From IMG/VR virus record IMGVR_UViG_3300045999_002286, positions 1 through 49,329 of that record: a stretch of 49,329 bases of DNA; one strand, 5' to 3'. How positions within the stretch are numbered: position 1 is the stretch's first letter; each line of letters starts with the position of its first letter. The DNA is from a virus. Below, piece by piece: positions 23,791 to 32,520 of this stretch. The position numbers and the translations under genes are program-made. A model generated the notes under the pieces. It searched no databases, had not been told where the DNA came from, and saw only the letters and a list, made by a program, of their open reading frames with translations.

Positions 23791-25327
23791 CGCCCAGCAG
23801 TACATCCGGGAGTCGGCTGAGAATGACCTAGAAACGTTCATCAGGCTGATTGCCCCCAAACAGGTACTTGGGTCCGTGCACACCGAGCTTTGCCGCTGGT
23901 GGACCCGCCAAGACCGAAAGAAGCACCAAATGGTATTGCTACCTCGGGATCACGGCAAAAGTCGGATGATTGCGTTCCGAGTTGCGTGGGAGATTACCCG
24001 CCGACCAGACATACGCATCCTATACGTGTCCGCTACCTCCAACTTGGCTGAAAAGCAGTTGAAGATGATCAAGGACATTCTGGATACCTCTATCTACCGT
24101 CGCTACTGGCCAGACATGACCCACGTAGACGAGGGCAAGCGCGAAAAGTGGACCAATACCGAAATCTCGGTAGACCATCCCAAGCGCAAAGAGGAGGCCG
24201 TACGGGACCCAACAGTGTTTACCGGGGGTATGACCACCTCCCTAACGGGTTTGCACTGTGACATCGCGGTTCTGGACGACATCGTGGTATTTGAGAACGC
24301 GTATACGGAGGACGGGCGGGACAAAGTACGTCGCCAATACTCTCTTTTGTCTTCTATCGAAGGCGCAGACGCCGAGGAGTGGGTTTGTGGCACTCGCTAT
24401 CACCCTAACGACCTCTATGCCGACATGGCTAAGATGGATGAAGACATATACAACAAGAAAGGGGAGCTGATCGGCAGCGAACCAATCTACGAAATCTTCG
24501 AACGTCAGGTGGAAGACGCTGGGGACGGCACCGGGGAGTTTCTGTGGCCCCGCCAACAGCGCTCAGACGGTAAGTGGTTCGGCTTTGACCGCCAAATCTT
24601 GGCCAAGAAGCGGGCCCAGTACATCGACCGGACCCAATTCCGGGCCCAGTACTACAATGACCCCAACGATCCGGGCGAACTTCGAATTGGGCGGGACAAG
24701 TTCCAGTACTACGATAAAAAGTTCCTGACCAACGACAATGGGGCTTGGTACTACAAGAACAACAAGCTGAACGTGTTTGCTTCTGTTGACTTTGCTTACT
24801 CCCTACGCAAGCGGGCCGACTATACCGCCATCGTGGTTATCGGGGTAGACAAAGACGGAATGATCTACGTGCTGGACATTGACCGATTTAAGTCGGAACG
24901 TGTGTCGGAATACTACGAACACATCCTGAGCCTCCACGTTAAGTGGGACTTCAGGAAGTTGGCGGCAGAAGTCACGGCAGCCCAGAAGGCAATCGTGAAC
25001 GAACTCAAGGATGCCTATATCCGCCCCAACGGTCTCTTTTTGTCTATTGTTGAGGTAAAACCAACGAGACACCAAGGGTCCAAGGAAGAGCGCCTAAGTG
25101 CTATCCTAGAGCCCAAGTACGACAACCAAAGTGTGTGGCACTACTTAGGTGGTAACTGCCAAATCTTGGAGGACGAACTAATTGCCCACAATCCGGCCCA
25201 CGATGACGTCATGGACGCGTTAGCAACTGCAATTGAAATTAGCGTACCACCAACTGGAAACCTTGCCCGACAACGGAATCAAGGTAACATTATTTACGAC
25301 AGACGCTTCGGCGGAGTAAGGTTCTAA
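23654..25327 (+). CDS. Terminase large subunit
   Basis: The packaging motor and nuclease, 557 aa. It has a Walker A-like PRDHGKSR (97-104), Walker B DIAVLDDI (203-210) and a C-terminal RNase H-like nuclease (SVDFAYS with the first Asp; AHDDVMDAL with the last). The GTG at 23654 is the only in-frame start upstream of the ATPase core. The first 40 residues are low-complexity Thr/Lys and overlap the HNH gene, so the precise start is uncertain. It pumps DNA through the portal encoded next. Confidence 0.9.
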   Translation: MTEKTSTTKTATRSTTRGATGKSKVAKPTGRSPGPKAPVNVIQETDAQQYIRESAENDLETFIRLIAPKQVLGSVHTELCRWWTRQDRKKHQMVLLPRDHGKSRMIAFRVAWEITRRPDIRILYVSATSNLAEKQLKMIKDILDTSIYRRYWPDMTHVDEGKREKWTNTEISVDHPKRKEEAVRDPTVFTGGMTTSLTGLHCDIAVLDDIVVFENAYTEDGRDKVRRQYSLLSSIEGADAEEWVCGTRYHPNDLYADMAKMDEDIYNKKGELIGSEPIYEIFERQVEDAGDGTGEFLWPRQQRSDGKWFGFDRQILAKKRAQYIDRTQFRAQYYNDPNDPGELRIGRDKFQYYDKKFLTNDNGAWYYKNNKLNVFASVDFAYSLRKRADYTAIVVIGVDKDGMIYVLDIDRFKSERVSEYYEHILSLHVKWDFRKLAAEVTAAQKAIVNELKDAYIRPNGLFLSIVEVKPTRHQGSKEERLSAILEPKYDNQSVWHYLGGNCQILEDELIAHNPAHDDVMDALATAIEISVPPTGNLARQRNQGNIIYDRRFGGVRF

Positions 25328-25328
25328 T

Positions 25329-27137
25329 ATGCCTAGACAAACATTCGACTTAACTGACTTGATTCGGCCAGACGCCCTTGCGTATCAGATTGCCACTCAA
25401 TACCAAGAGTGGGAGGATATGCGAAACAACTGGCTCGAGGAAAAGAAGGAGATTCGAGACTACATCTTTGCCACGGACACACGAGGTACCACTAATGAGG
25501 CCCTGCCGTGGAAGAACTCGGTGCACATCCCCAAGCTGTGCCAGATTCGGGACAACCTACACGCCAACTACATGGCGGCCCTATTCCCAACTGACCGACC
25601 CATTATCTGGGAGGGGGACGATGAGGACTCCGAAACCGGGCCCAAGCGCCAAGCCATCGAAGCGTATCTGACCAATAAGATGCGCCTTGGGGACTTTGAA
25701 ACGGAGGTAAGCCGCATTGTTCTGGACTTTATTGACTACGGTAATTGTTTTGGTGTTGTGGATTTCATTGTCCAGTTTGCGGAAGACCCCATAACGGGGG
25801 AACCTATTGCAGGTTTTACGGGCCCCAAACTACGCCGCATCTCCCCTCTTGATATTGTCTTTAATCCAACCGCAGCGACGTGGGTAGATACCCCGAAGAT
25901 CATCCGGTCCCTGAAGACACTCGGGTCCCTTAAGGCAGACATGATGGACAACCCAGACATGGGTTACGCCCAAGACATCCTAGATCGGGTTGTCGAGGGA
26001 CGGCACAAGATGTCCGGTATCTCCCAAGGCGATGTAGCTAAGAACTCTGGGTTCCAGATGGATGGCTTTGACTCGTGGTTGAACTACTTCCAATCGGATA
26101 TGGTAGAAATCCTCGACTTCTATGGGGACATCTACGACCCAGATTCCCAAGAACTTAAGCGCAACCAAGTTGTGACCATCGTGGACCGCTCATACGTGGC
26201 CCGCGAAGCCAGTCACCCCTCTTGGTTGGGCCAACCCCCTATCTTCCACGTAGGGTGGCGTCTACGTCCAGACAACCTGTATGCAATGGGCCCCTTGGAC
26301 AACCTAGTGGGTATGCAATATCGCATCGACCACCTAGAGAACGCCAAAGCCGACGCCTTTGACTTGATCGTACACCCAGTGATGAAGATTACCGGATACG
26401 TTGAAGACTTCGAGTACGGGCCCGGTGAACGTATCTACGCCTCGGAAGAGGGTAACGTAGAGTTCATGCGCCCCGACACCACCATGCTGAACGCCGACAC
26501 ACAGATTGCTCTGTACGAGGCCAAGATGGAGGAGATGGCGGGGGCACCTAAGCAAGCTATGGGTCAACGCACCCCCGGCGAGAAGACGGCCTACGAGGTC
26601 CAGATCCTGGAGAACGGGGCCCAGCGTATCTTTACCAACAAGACTACCTACTTCGAAAAGGTATTCATCGAGCCCGTCTTGAACTCCATGCTGGAGATTG
26701 GACGCCGCAACATGGGTGCCAGCGATATGATTCGTGTCTTTGACGAAGAGCTAGGTATGGCCGAGTTCATGAAGATTACCAAGGAAGACATTACCGCTAA
26801 AGGTAAGATTCGTCCAGTTGGTGCTCGACACTTTGCCCGTAACGCCAACATGATCCAGAACCTAACGCAGTTCGCCACCAGCGCCTTGGGACAAGACCCA
26901 GCAGTGAACGCCCACATCTCGGGTAAGAAACTGGCCAAGTTGATGGAGCAACTGTTGGGCATGGAACGCTTTGAGCTAGTCCAAGACAACGTGCGTGTTA
27001 CCGAACAACTCGAGACCACCCAGTTGGCACAGACAGCCCAACAAATGGTGATGGAACAGATGCAACCACAAGGAAACCCCAATGATCCAAACGCAATGGC
27101 TGGCGGGCCTCAAGGAGCCGGAGCGGTCCCAATTTAA
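25329..27137 (+). CDS. Portal (head-tail connector) protein
   Basis: A 602-aa protein in the position and size range of podovirus portals, directly after the terminase and before scaffold and capsid. N-terminal helical region, central beta-rich part and a long helical C-terminal half with AFDLIVHPVMKITGY are visible. A Gln/Pro-rich tail (MQPQGNPNDPNAM) ends it. It forms the dodecameric ring that nucleates the capsid and admits DNA. Confidence 0.85.
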   Translation: MPRQTFDLTDLIRPDALAYQIATQYQEWEDMRNNWLEEKKEIRDYIFATDTRGTTNEALPWKNSVHIPKLCQIRDNLHANYMAALFPTDRPIIWEGDDEDSETGPKRQAIEAYLTNKMRLGDFETEVSRIVLDFIDYGNCFGVVDFIVQFAEDPITGEPIAGFTGPKLRRISPLDIVFNPTAATWVDTPKIIRSLKTLGSLKADMMDNPDMGYAQDILDRVVEGRHKMSGISQGDVAKNSGFQMDGFDSWLNYFQSDMVEILDFYGDIYDPDSQELKRNQVVTIVDRSYVAREASHPSWLGQPPIFHVGWRLRPDNLYAMGPLDNLVGMQYRIDHLENAKADAFDLIVHPVMKITGYVEDFEYGPGERIYASEEGNVEFMRPDTTMLNADTQIALYEAKMEEMAGAPKQAMGQRTPGEKTAYEVQILENGAQRIFTNKTTYFEKVFIEPVLNSMLEIGRRNMGASDMIRVFDEELGMAEFMKITKEDITAKGKIRPVGARHFARNANMIQNLTQFATSALGQDPAVNAHISGKKLAKLMEQLLGMERFELVQDNVRVTEQLETTQLAQTAQQMVMEQMQPQGNPNDPNAMAGGPQGAGAVPI

Positions 27138-27339
27138 GCAAACTGTAATTGGTAGTAAAATAGTTCTTGACAAAGCTCGTGAAATTGTGTATAATATAGT
27201 TAAAGAAGCAGAGAAGGTAAGGATCAACGACTACGATTCCCCTTCTTGGTCCCACAAGCAGGCTGACCAAAACGGCTATGTGCGGGCCTTACGCGAAGTA
27301 ATGCTGTTGCTTGAAGTGAATCCTGACCGGGAGAGATAA
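27082..27339 (+). CDS. Small conserved protein between portal and scaffold
   Basis: An 85-aa helical product. The ATG at 27082 has AAGGA about 7 nt upstream and lies inside the portal gene (56-nt overlap). The stop overlaps the scaffold ATG. A perfect promoter is embedded in its coding sequence. Its function is unknown; the position suggests a role in head assembly. Confidence 0.75.
   Translation: MIQTQWLAGLKEPERSQFKQTVIGSKIVLDKAREIVYNIVKEAEKVRINDYDSPSWSHKQADQNGYVRALREVMLLLEVNPDRER
27167..27195 (+). promoter_or_regulatory. Perfect sigma70-type promoter for scaffold and capsid
   Basis: TTGACA (27167-27172), 17-nt spacer and TATAAT (27190-27195) lie within the 85-aa gene. A transcript would start near 27202 and cover scaffold, capsid and the decoration-like gene, ending at the terminator at 29685. 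This would give the extra expression that capsid proteins need. Confidence 0.8.
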
Positions 27340-28064
27340 TGTCTATTTTTGAAGAAGGTGCCGAAGACCAACAGGCACAGAATGAAACCCCCGCTTCGTT
27401 GTACGAGACCCTAGTAGGCGAAGGTAAGAAGTTTAAGACCCCAGAAGATTTGGCCAAAGCTAAGATCGAGTCCGACAGGTTTATTGAACAACTTAAAGAG
27501 GAACCCAAGCAACTGCGCGAGGACCTGAACCGATTGGTTGAAGAAACCCGATTGCTAAAGGAACTTGCAACTAGAAATAACGGCGCACCGCTGGCCCAAC
27601 AAGAGCAGAAAACCACTGACTCTTTGTCTCCAGAAATTGATTTGGACGCCCGTATTCGAGAAACCCTTAAGCGTACCGCAGAAGAGGGTAAACGCCTAGA
27701 CAACATTAACACCGTAAACGATGCAATGGTTCAGACCTACGGCAGCCTCGAAAAGGCCAAGGAAGTCCTGAAGCAGAAAGCAGCTGAACTAGGTGTTGGT
27801 GCAGAGTTCCTACAAGACGTAGCAGCTCGAAGCCCGAAAGCGTTCTTCCAAACTGTGGGTATCACTGAGGTGGCCCGAGCCCTACAAACATCTTCCAGTT
27901 CCACCGTGAACACGGCAGCTATGGGCAACACGGGAGTAAAGACTAATACATACAAGTGGTATCAGCAACTACGCAAAGATAATCCAAGTATGTACCATTC
28001 GCCCAAAATTCAAACTCAAATGATGAATGACGCCCTTGCAAAAGGTGAGTCCTTCTACCAATAA
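27339..28064 (+). CDS. Scaffolding protein
   Basis: A 241-aa acidic, highly helical protein with charged repeats (LKEEPKQLREDLNRLVEETRLL) directly before the capsid gene, as expected for a T7 gp9-like scaffold. The C-terminal 50 residues are more basic and may contact the capsid. It directs procapsid formation and is normally removed before DNA packaging. Confidence 0.85.
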   Translation: MSIFEEGAEDQQAQNETPASLYETLVGEGKKFKTPEDLAKAKIESDRFIEQLKEEPKQLREDLNRLVEETRLLKELATRNNGAPLAQQEQKTTDSLSPEIDLDARIRETLKRTAEEGKRLDNINTVNDAMVQTYGSLEKAKEVLKQKAAELGVGAEFLQDVAARSPKAFFQTVGITEVARALQTSSSSTVNTAAMGNTGVKTNTYKWYQQLRKDNPSMYHSPKIQTQMMNDALAKGESFYQ

Positions 28065-28077
28065 CGGAGAAACGTAA

Positions 28078-29079
28078 ATGGCTGGTTTTAACAGCGCAAA
28101 CACAGACGCCCTTATTCGCGGTGAACTGTGGTCCAATCAACTTAAAGATGTCTTGTATGACGAACTGATGGCCGAAGGTCTGGTCCGTTGGATGAGCGAT
28201 TTCCCTGACGGCAACCAGTTGACCATTCCATCGATTGGCACACTTGAAGTCCAAGACTACGTCGAAGACCAAGCGATCCAATACAGCGCGATGGACACCG
28301 GTGAGTTCAACTTCAACATCAACACCTACCTGAGCTCGGCTACGTACATCACGAACAAGGCTAAGCAAGACGGCTTCTACATGAGCGAGTTGGTTTCCAG
28401 CTTTGTTCCTAAGCAAGCCCGAGCCATCAAGGAGCGTCTCGAACTGGACGTCCTGAAGGAGGGTCAACCTAAGACAGGTAACCCCGCAGGTTATCAGGTT
28501 GCAGGTAACGCCAACTCCATCAACGGTGCAGCCCACCGCTGGGTCGGTTCTCAAACCCTGAACTCCAACCGTGTTCTCGGTCCCGAAGACTTTGCCCGCG
28601 CTCTGTTCTCGTTGAAGAAGGCTAACGTGCCTCAGACCAACCTGATTGCAATTGTTGACCCCTCGACTGAGTATGTCTTGAACACGCTGACCAACTTGGT
28701 TAACGTTTCGAACAACCCACATTGGGAAGGCATTATCAGCGACGGTATCGGCCAAGGTATGCGGTTCGTCAAGAACATCTATGGCTTCGATGTCTACACC
28801 TCTAACTACCTGCCACTGTGTGGTCAGGCCCAGTCGGGTGCGTCGGAGACCATCAGCACAGTTGCTTCTGGTGCAAACGCAGTCTGTAACTTGTTCTTCT
28901 CGGCTGCTTCCGATGTTCGCCCTTGGGTGGGTGCATGGCGTCAGATGCCTAAGGTTGAATCTGAATACAACAAGGACTTCCAACGTGAAGAGCACGTCAC
29001 GACCGCCCGCTATGGTCTGAAAATCTTCCGCCCAGAAAACCTCGTTACTGTTCTGAGCAACCCAGCAGCTGTTAGCTAA
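28078..29079 (+). CDS. Major capsid protein
   Basis: A 333-aa HK97-fold-type capsid protein by position, size and pattern (RGELWSNQLKDVLYDELMAE at the N-terminus; a late domain with GMRFVKNIYGFDVYTSNYL). Preceded by GGAGAA and a 13-nt gap. Codon use shifts to frequent codons (GTT, AAG, AAC), consistent with high expression. Confidence 0.9.
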   Translation: MAGFNSANTDALIRGELWSNQLKDVLYDELMAEGLVRWMSDFPDGNQLTIPSIGTLEVQDYVEDQAIQYSAMDTGEFNFNINTYLSSATYITNKAKQDGFYMSELVSSFVPKQARAIKERLELDVLKEGQPKTGNPAGYQVAGNANSINGAAHRWVGSQTLNSNRVLGPEDFARALFSLKKANVPQTNLIAIVDPSTEYVLNTLTNLVNVSNNPHWEGIISDGIGQGMRFVKNIYGFDVYTSNYLPLCGQAQSGASETISTVASGANAVCNLFFSAASDVRPWVGAWRQMPKVESEYNKDFQREEHVTTARYGLKIFRPENLVTVLSNPAAVS

Positions 29080-29105
29080 TCCACATAATTAAGGGAGAAT
29101 AAATA

Positions 29106-29660
29106 ATGTCTCAATGGCAAAATGCTGACGGCCTGACTGTCAAGTTCGCCGGGTACTTCCGAGACCCCGCTAACGCGACCAACAAAGTTCACGACATTGT
29201 TGTGGCCGGTGCAATTAAACAACTAGAAGTCGATTTCGATCTGGCTCGTATTCCAACTGGTACTGTCTCGTACACTACTGACTTGAACAACGACGGTACG
29301 AAAGATGGCTTCAACATCGGTGATGGCTATCTTCCAGCTAACTCCTCGGTCCTGCGTGTGACTATCGTAGCCACTGAAGCGGCTGCTGGTGGTACGTCGT
29401 TCACTGTCGGTACGTACGGCTTGACTGGTACTGCTATTGCAGCTACTGGTTTGGTAACCGCTACTGAAGCTGTTCTGGCTAACGTCAACGCAGTCGGTAA
29501 GCGAGTCTTCGGCAACGGTGCTCTAGTAGCTGCTGCTGCTGGTACGGCTGGTGTTGGTACTGCTGATGCGTTCATCGGTATCTCAACGACTGGTACGTTT
29601 ACCGCCGGTAAGGGTCGGATGATTATCGAGTACATCGATCCAGTCGCTGACGCTGTATAA
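29106..29660 (+). CDS. Capsid decoration or minor head protein
   Basis: A 184-aa Ala/Gly/Thr/Val-rich protein with strong ribosome site (GGGAGA) right after the capsid gene and ending just before a terminator. Co-expression with the capsid and beta-rich composition suggest a decoration protein. I do not recognise the family. Confidence 0.65.
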   Translation: MSQWQNADGLTVKFAGYFRDPANATNKVHDIVVAGAIKQLEVDFDLARIPTGTVSYTTDLNNDGTKDGFNIGDGYLPANSSVLRVTIVATEAAAGGTSFTVGTYGLTGTAIAATGLVTATEAVLANVNAVGKRVFGNGALVAAAAGTAGVGTADAFIGISTTGTFTAGKGRMIIEYIDPVADAV

Positions 29661-29684
29661 TAACTAACCTGCTGTATTGAACTA

Positions 29685-29725
29685 GGAGCCCGCTCGGAAC
29701 ACTCGGGTGGGCTCCAACCTTTTGG
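29685..29725 (+). terminator. Intrinsic terminator after the capsid unit
   Basis: GGAGCCCGCTCG (29685-29696) pairs with CGGGTGGGCTCC (29704-29715), including two G-T pairs, and is followed by AACCTTTT. It ends the capsid unit, as the terminator after gene 10 does in T7. The T-run is short, so read-through into downstream tail genes is likely. Confidence 0.7.
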
Positions 29726-29735
29726 ATACCCTACA

Positions 29736-29834
29736 ATGCCTAACAAAAAGTCTATGTCGTTCAAACCTTGTAAAGGTTGTAAGTCTCCCGCCAAGTGCGC
29801 TAAAGCAGGTAAGTGTCTAGGAAAGAAGTACTAA
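29736..29834 (+). CDS. 32-aa Cys/Lys-rich peptide
   Basis: A short product with four Cys spaced C-xx-C-xxxxx-C-xxxxx-C and ten Lys. It may bind a metal or stay reduced as a small DNA-binding peptide. It lies between the capsid terminator and the next structural gene. No strong ribosome site is evident. Confidence 0.5.
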   Translation: MPNKKSMSFKPCKGCKSPAKCAKAGKCLGKKY

Positions 29835-29839
29835 ACTAA

Positions 29840-30325
29840 ATGGCCATCGAACACCGTAACCTCACCGGAGCCCAGCTCCACGAACCCAAAGGCTGCGCCA
29901 CAGCAGGCGCGGGAACAGTCTACGTAGCGGACGGGGTAGGTTCCGGCTCGTGGCAAAACCTTCTGGCTTCTGATCGGGCCGCCAACCGAATTGTCCTCAG
30001 CCACCACTTTACTGACATCTCCAATGCCCAGTCGGTGTTTATGTTGACCCCGATCTCTGGGGTTGTCCGCTCTATTCACGTGGTCCTGCACGGGGCCATT
30101 ACCACCGCCAACGCAATCGTGGACGCTCGAATCAACGGCATTGCTGTTGTCGGTTCCTCGATTACTGTACCCCACACAGGTTCGGCGGCTGGTCAAGCTT
30201 TTTCGTCTTTCCCCACCGGAGCTAATGCTCTTCTGGCAAACGGTGTAATTGAGGTACGCACTGACGGCGGCTCCTCCACTGTTACTATGGCTTCTGTATT
30301 TGTTGTAGTAGACACGGCTCTCTAA
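29840..30325 (+). CDS. Probable fibre-associated virion protein
   Basis: A 161-aa beta-rich product (AGTVYVADGVGSGSW at the N-terminus, regular Val/Ile strands after). The N-terminal HEPKGCATAGAGTVYVADG pattern is common in phage fibre or head-fibre proteins. Exact role unknown. Confidence 0.65.
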   Translation: MAIEHRNLTGAQLHEPKGCATAGAGTVYVADGVGSGSWQNLLASDRAANRIVLSHHFTDISNAQSVFMLTPISGVVRSIHVVLHGAITTANAIVDARINGIAVVGSSITVPHTGSAAGQAFSSFPTGANALLANGVIEVRTDGGSSTVTMASVFVVVDTAL

Positions 30326-30326
30326 C

Positions 30327-30557
30327 ATGGACATTAACATTTTGTTTAATGCCGTCCTGTCTCTTGTGGCATTTCTGGGTGGCTGGATAATCAGATATAT
30401 GCACAGTGAAGTTACGGCTCTTAAAGACGACCTCAAAAGATTACCCGATACATACGCCCGCAAGGACGATGTAAAAGACAAGTTCGATATGATCCAAAGC
30501 ACATTGACACGTATCGAAACTAAGTTAGACAATAAAAAGGATAAAGGCGATGTCTAA
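30327..30557 (+). CDS. Membrane-anchored coiled-coil protein, candidate lysis protein
   Basis: A 76-aa product with one N-terminal membrane helix (ILFNAVLSLVAFLGGWII) and a charged, helical remainder. This topology fits a small holin/pinholin or an inner-membrane spanin-like protein. It is far from the endolysin, so the lysis role is only a possibility. Confidence 0.6.
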   Translation: MDINILFNAVLSLVAFLGGWIIRYMHSEVTALKDDLKRLPDTYARKDDVKDKFDMIQSTLTRIETKLDNKKDKGDV

Positions 30558-31461
30558 AGTTACCCTGACTAACATCGAAAACCTTCAGTCCGAAACTACT
30601 GCTGTACAAGCCATCAATGAAAACTTTGATGCTATTGAAGCGGCAATGGAGCTTACCCTGTCTCGCAACGGGGAAACGCCAAACCAAATGACCGCTCCGC
30701 TGGACATGAACAGCCAGCGTATTATTAACCTGCCCGCCCCTATTGATGCCAACGATGCGGTCCGACTTGTGGACCTTGAAGGTATCTCCGGTCCAGTTGG
30801 TCCACAAGGTCCTCCGGGCCCAGCGGGCAACGGTTCGGGCGACATGCTTCGGTCCAACAACCTGTCCGACGTCCTTAACACAACTACTGCTCGCACCAAC
30901 CTTGGGGCTCAAGCATCCTCGACAAACCTAACGTCCTTGGCTGGTCTCACAGGTGCTGTCGATAAGGTGCCGATGTTTACCGGGGTTGGTACGTTGGCCC
31001 TCTTTGATGCCCCCGGCTTTGGGCGCTCCATTCTGGCCGCCACAACGGCTGCTGCTGCGCGGACCCTACTGGGCCTTACCACCTTGGCCACAGCGGTGTT
31101 CGGCACTACAGCAGGCACTGCGGCTGAGGGCAACGACACGCGGTTTTCCCAACTTGCAGTCACCACTAAGGACACCACTTCTAACTTTACCTCGGGGGAG
31201 TTGGCCGACCTTGTGCGCCACACCTCGGCTTCACCACACACTTGGACAATCCCGGCAACCTACGGTTCTGTGGGTTCTGTTTTGTCTTTACGTAACGCCG
31301 TAGGCGGTGGTGTGGTCACTGTTGCGCCCGGAGTTGGTGTGACCCTGTACAAGGCTGGAGGTACGTCCTCTGGCTCATTTACTATGGCTGCCGGTGGCTT
31401 AGGCTCCCTTGTTCAAGAGGCAACCGATGTTTGGGTGATCTCTGGGGCAGGTGTAACATAA
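30550..31461 (+). CDS. Tail fibre with collagen-like segment
   Basis: A 303-aa fibre. The N-terminal anchor (TLSRNGETPNQMTAPLDMNSQRIINLPAP, about residues 36-64) is almost the same as in the tailspike at 16856, so both may attach at the same virion site. A short collagen-like GPVGPQGPPGPAG follows, then an Ala/Thr-rich shaft. The end overlaps the next frame by 31 nt. Confidence 0.8.
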   Translation: MSKVTLTNIENLQSETTAVQAINENFDAIEAAMELTLSRNGETPNQMTAPLDMNSQRIINLPAPIDANDAVRLVDLEGISGPVGPQGPPGPAGNGSGDMLRSNNLSDVLNTTTARTNLGAQASSTNLTSLAGLTGAVDKVPMFTGVGTLALFDAPGFGRSILAATTAAAARTLLGLTTLATAVFGTTAGTAAEGNDTRFSQLAVTTKDTTSNFTSGELADLVRHTSASPHTWTIPATYGSVGSVLSLRNAVGGGVVTVAPGVGVTLYKAGGTSSGSFTMAAGGLGSLVQEATDVWVISGAGVT

Positions 31462-31811
31462 CAGCGGTTCTACATACCCTTATCAACTACTCTCGGGATG
31501 ATGTTATTAACGTATCCGTGACTCCACTATCGGGGTACGGTATTCGCACTAATGTTGGGACTGTTTCTACACAAACTCTTACGGCATCAGCATCAGGTGG
31601 CACAGCTCCTTACACGTATTTCTGGGAGATTATCGATGACTCTCCAGCTTATGCAAGTGCCCCGACGTCCGCAGCTACCCAAATCCGAGAAGATGTAGAC
31701 CTAGCCCCTGTATCGTATGACCGCACGGTTCGTGTAACTGCAACAGATGCAAATGGCAACACAGGTTTCAGAAACGTAAGCTGTATTTTAGAGGTTGAAA
31801 ACTTTGCCTAG
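31431..31811 (+). CDS. Ig-like domain frame, start uncertain
   Basis: Up to 126 aa. From about residue 29 it reads like one immunoglobulin/PKD-type domain (TLTASASGGTAPYTYFWEI ... VRVTATDANGN). TTG 31431 with AAGAGG 10 nt upstream is one start; a GTG at 31518 is another. It follows a fibre gene in the -1 frame, an arrangement in which Ig-like domains are sometimes appended to virion proteins by frameshift, but I see no slippery heptamer. Confidence 0.55.
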   Translation: MGDLWGRCNITAVLHTLINYSRDDVINVSVTPLSGYGIRTNVGTVSTQTLTASASGGTAPYTYFWEIIDDSPAYASAPTSAATQIREDVDLAPVSYDRTVRVTATDANGNTGFRNVSCILEVENFA

Positions 31812-32520
31812 ACTTACTCTCTTAGAAATGACCCAAGACATCTTGTCTGCCCTTGACGGCGACGAGGTGAACTCGATTGGGGATACTGTCGAGGCTCTGC
31901 AAGTTGCAACCACCATTAAGCAGTGCTACTACGACATCTGTGCAACACTGAACATCCCCTCTAAGATGGCCCTGCTACAACTGGAGCCGACCAACGATAC
32001 AGGCCGCCCAAACTACTTGAGGTTGCCGGATACTGTGCGTAACATAGAGTGGGTCAGGTACAACAACAAAAGTTTATTTTACCTCACACCTGAAGAGTTT
32101 GTAACCCGGACCATTCCCGAGGAATATATCGAGGTTGTAGATTTCAACGGCATTACCCTTCAGATTGGTGTCAACAAAGACCCGACCTACTGGACCACCT
32201 TTGACAACGAATACATCTGCTTTGATTCCTTCAGTATGGATGAGGACACGACGCTACAACATTCTAAGTCTTTGGCGTGGGGTCAGACAGACCACATCTT
32301 CGAGCTTACGGATAACTTTATCCCCGATCTTGATGTGACCCAATTCCCTCTTTTAATGGCGGAGGCAACAGCAACTTGTTTCGTCAACCAGAAACAGATT
32401 ACGAACAACAAAGCGGAACAGACAGCTCGACGTCAGCTAGTCCGAGGACAAAACGACCGATGGCGCTTGGGGCAACGGAAGCCCTACAATCGAACGCCAG
32501 ACTACGGACGCCGAAGGTAA
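31804..32520 (+). CDS. Tail tubular protein A (gp11-like)
   Basis: A 238-aa adaptor between portal and tail nozzle. The N-terminus LTLLEMTQDILSALDGDEVNSI is characteristic of the family. I prefer TTG 31804, 9 nt after GAGG; a TTG at 31795 is too close to that site. It is followed in the T7-like order by tail tubular protein B. Confidence 0.85.
   Translation: MPRLTLLEMTQDILSALDGDEVNSIGDTVEALQVATTIKQCYYDICATLNIPSKMALLQLEPTNDTGRPNYLRLPDTVRNIEWVRYNNKSLFYLTPEEFVTRTIPEEYIEVVDFNGITLQIGVNKDPTYWTTFDNEYICFDSFSMDEDTTLQHSKSLAWGQTDHIFELTDNFIPDLDVTQFPLLMAEATATCFVNQKQITNNKAEQTARRQLVRGQNDRWRLGQRKPYNRTPDYGRRR

Noticed and set aside
30327-30557. Assigning this membrane coiled-coil protein firmly as the holin
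   Set aside because: A better two-helix holin candidate is directly coupled to the endolysin at 43839-44027; only a tentative lysis role is kept.
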